64,000 nucleotides of DNA from Fulvivirga imtechensis AK7 (GTDB lineage: Bacteria > Bacteroidota > Bacteroidia > Cytophagales > Cyclobacteriaceae), in NCBI RefSeq assembly GCF_000331535.1, contig NZ_AMZN01000028.1, positions 35,453-99,452 on the forward strand, read 5' to 3'. The notes under the pieces are model-generated. The model made no database searches. It was not told the DNA's origin and worked only from the letters and a program-made list of their open reading frames with translations. Within the stretch, counting starts at the first letter, position 1. The number at the start of each line of letters is the position of its first letter. Positions 63,101-64,000 of this stretch are shown in pieces. Made by a program: the position numbers and the translations under genes.

Positions 63101-63826
63101 ATGAAGTTTGAAGATTCAGTAATGGGTATTAATTATATAGATGCGGGATACAGTGGGGTAATACAAGTTGCTGTACTGAGGATGACATACGTGTCTATGG
63201 TAAACTATAGCTATTTAGTGGTTGATCATATCAATAATCAGGCAGTCATTGTAGATCCGGCCTGGGATATGGAGAAAGTAGAAAGAGCTCTGGAGGATAC
63301 CGGAACGATCCTTAGTGGGATATTACTTACCCATGCGCATCCGGACCATACCGATCTGGCCAAACCATTGGCAGCAAAATACAATTGTCCTATCTGGATG
63401 TCTAATGAAGAAATAGCCGGTTCCGGGTTTTACGCTCCGCAATTGGTAGGCATAGATACAACGCCCTGGCCAATGGGACAGATACAGATCCAACCGATAT
63501 TCACTCCGGGGCATACACCTGGTGGTATGTGTTATCTGATAGGAAACAGCCTGTTTACCGGTGATACTTTATTTGCCGAAGGTTGTGGTCTTTGTCCTGA
63601 TGTGAAGGCTGCCCATGATATGTATGCAAGCCTTGAATACTTAAAAAGTAAGCTTAAACCCGAAACCCGTGTTTTCCCGGGGCATAGCTATGGCAAGCAG
63701 CCCGGTCAGGAATTTTCGCAGATACTAAAAGACAACATTTATCTGCAGTTTAAAAATAAGAATGACTTTACAGCATATCGTTTAAGAAAAGGACAAAATC
63801 GGTTGAGCTTTTTCGACTTCAGATAA
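63101..63826 (+). CDS. Metallo-beta-lactamase-fold hydrolase (PksB/BaeB-like)
   Basis: The 241-residue protein has the glyoxalase II-like metal motif THAHPDHTDL (about 86-95), then TPGHTPGGMC, LFTGDTLF and PGHSYG, supplying the His and Asp ligands of a two-metal site. NYSYLVVD near residue 35 and CGLCPDVKAAHDMYASL are typical of the PksB/BaeB proteins found in many trans-AT clusters. BaeB-type enzymes hydrolyse acyl thioesters and may clear blocked carriers. Its presence on the far side of the tRNA array suggests the cluster continues at least to here. Met 8 (ATG at 63122) is an alternative start. Confidence 0.9.
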   Translation: MKFEDSVMGINYIDAGYSGVIQVAVLRMTYVSMVNYSYLVVDHINNQAVIVDPAWDMEKVERALEDTGTILSGILLTHAHPDHTDLAKPLAAKYNCPIWMSNEEIAGSGFYAPQLVGIDTTPWPMGQIQIQPIFTPGHTPGGMCYLIGNSLFTGDTLFAEGCGLCPDVKAAHDMYASLEYLKSKLKPETRVFPGHSYGKQPGQEFSQILKDNIYLQFKNKNDFTAYRLRKGQNRLSFFDFR

Positions 63827-64000
63827 TTATTTGAAAATGGAATGGTCATTAGCTAAGCCGTATCCTGGAAGGGGGATAGAGACAAACCTCGGTATTGATC
63901 GGGGTCAGGTCCCCGGTAGGGGATCGCAATGCTATTAAGTTAAGGATGTCATCCCGAGGTAACCAACAACTTTCAGTTGATTTTGAGGATAATGACATAG

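Noticed and set aside
63827..64000. Short frames and a GGGG/CCCC hairpin in the last 174 bp
   Set aside because: The longest + frame (about 33 codons) has no recognisable features, and the hairpin is short; nothing can be supported before the window ends.

Overview
The window carries most of a large trans-acyltransferase (trans-AT) NRPS-PKS gene cluster, almost certainly from a member of the Bacteroidota (a Cytophagales- or Chitinophagales-like bacterium). The host assignment is inference. It rests on the overall protein style, mostly weak ribosome binding sites, a DUF4386 protein, a Bacteroidota-like LolA-fold/RND/outer-membrane trio and moderate GC. All genes read on the + strand. I found no transposon, phage gene or CRISPR array.

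Layout. 2-625: 3' end of a medium-chain dehydrogenase. 733-3600: a GMC-family oxidoreductase and two START-fold proteins running into the biosynthetic operon. 3593-51232: five assembly-line proteins (NRPS1, PKS-A, PKS-B, PKS-C, PKS-D). 51357-54123: an HMG-CoA-synthase-type beta-branching cassette (HCS, ECH1, ECH2). 54194-60108: a DUF4386 membrane protein, an RND/MMPL transporter, a LolA-like periplasmic protein and an outer-membrane barrel protein. 60189-62392: two free-standing acyltransferase-fold proteins. 62551-63062: four tRNA-Cys genes in a 146-bp tandem array. 63101-63826: a PksB/BaeB-type metallo-beta-lactamase-fold hydrolase.

Assembly-line order read from motifs: NRPS1 = half C-A(Ser)-PCP; PKS-A = TubC-type docking-C-A(Ala-like)-PCP-KS1-DH-KR-ACP-KS2-DH0-ECH-ECH-ECH-ACP-ACP-KS3-DH; PKS-B = KR-ACP-KS4-DH0-ECH-ECH-ECH-ACP-ACP-KS5-DH0-KR-ACP-KS6; PKS-C = DH-KR-ACP-KS7-DH0-ACP; PKS-D = ACP-ACP-KS8-KR-ACP-KS9-DH. 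There are nine KS domains, no integrated AT, no methyltransferase, no enoylreductase and no thioesterase. The inferred chain is Ser-Ala (or Gly), then alkene, beta-branch, alkene, beta-branch, hydroxyl, alkene, beta-branch, hydroxyl and one further unfinished extension: a methyl-branched, polyene-like amide or amine. The line stops at KS9-DH with no ACP or release domain, so at least one more gene is expected outside the window.

The most unusual feature is the pair of in-line triple crotonase (ECH) blocks in the first two beta-branching modules. In each, two degenerate copies precede one PksI-like copy that looks intact. The third beta-branching module has no in-line ECH and instead spreads three Trp-flagged ACPs across two proteins. 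A KPxxIxL-like linker motif recurs only in these three modules. The free-standing HCS and ECH1 probably serve all three modules and free-standing ECH2 mainly the third. The donor ACP and decarboxylating KS normally found in such cassettes are not in the window.
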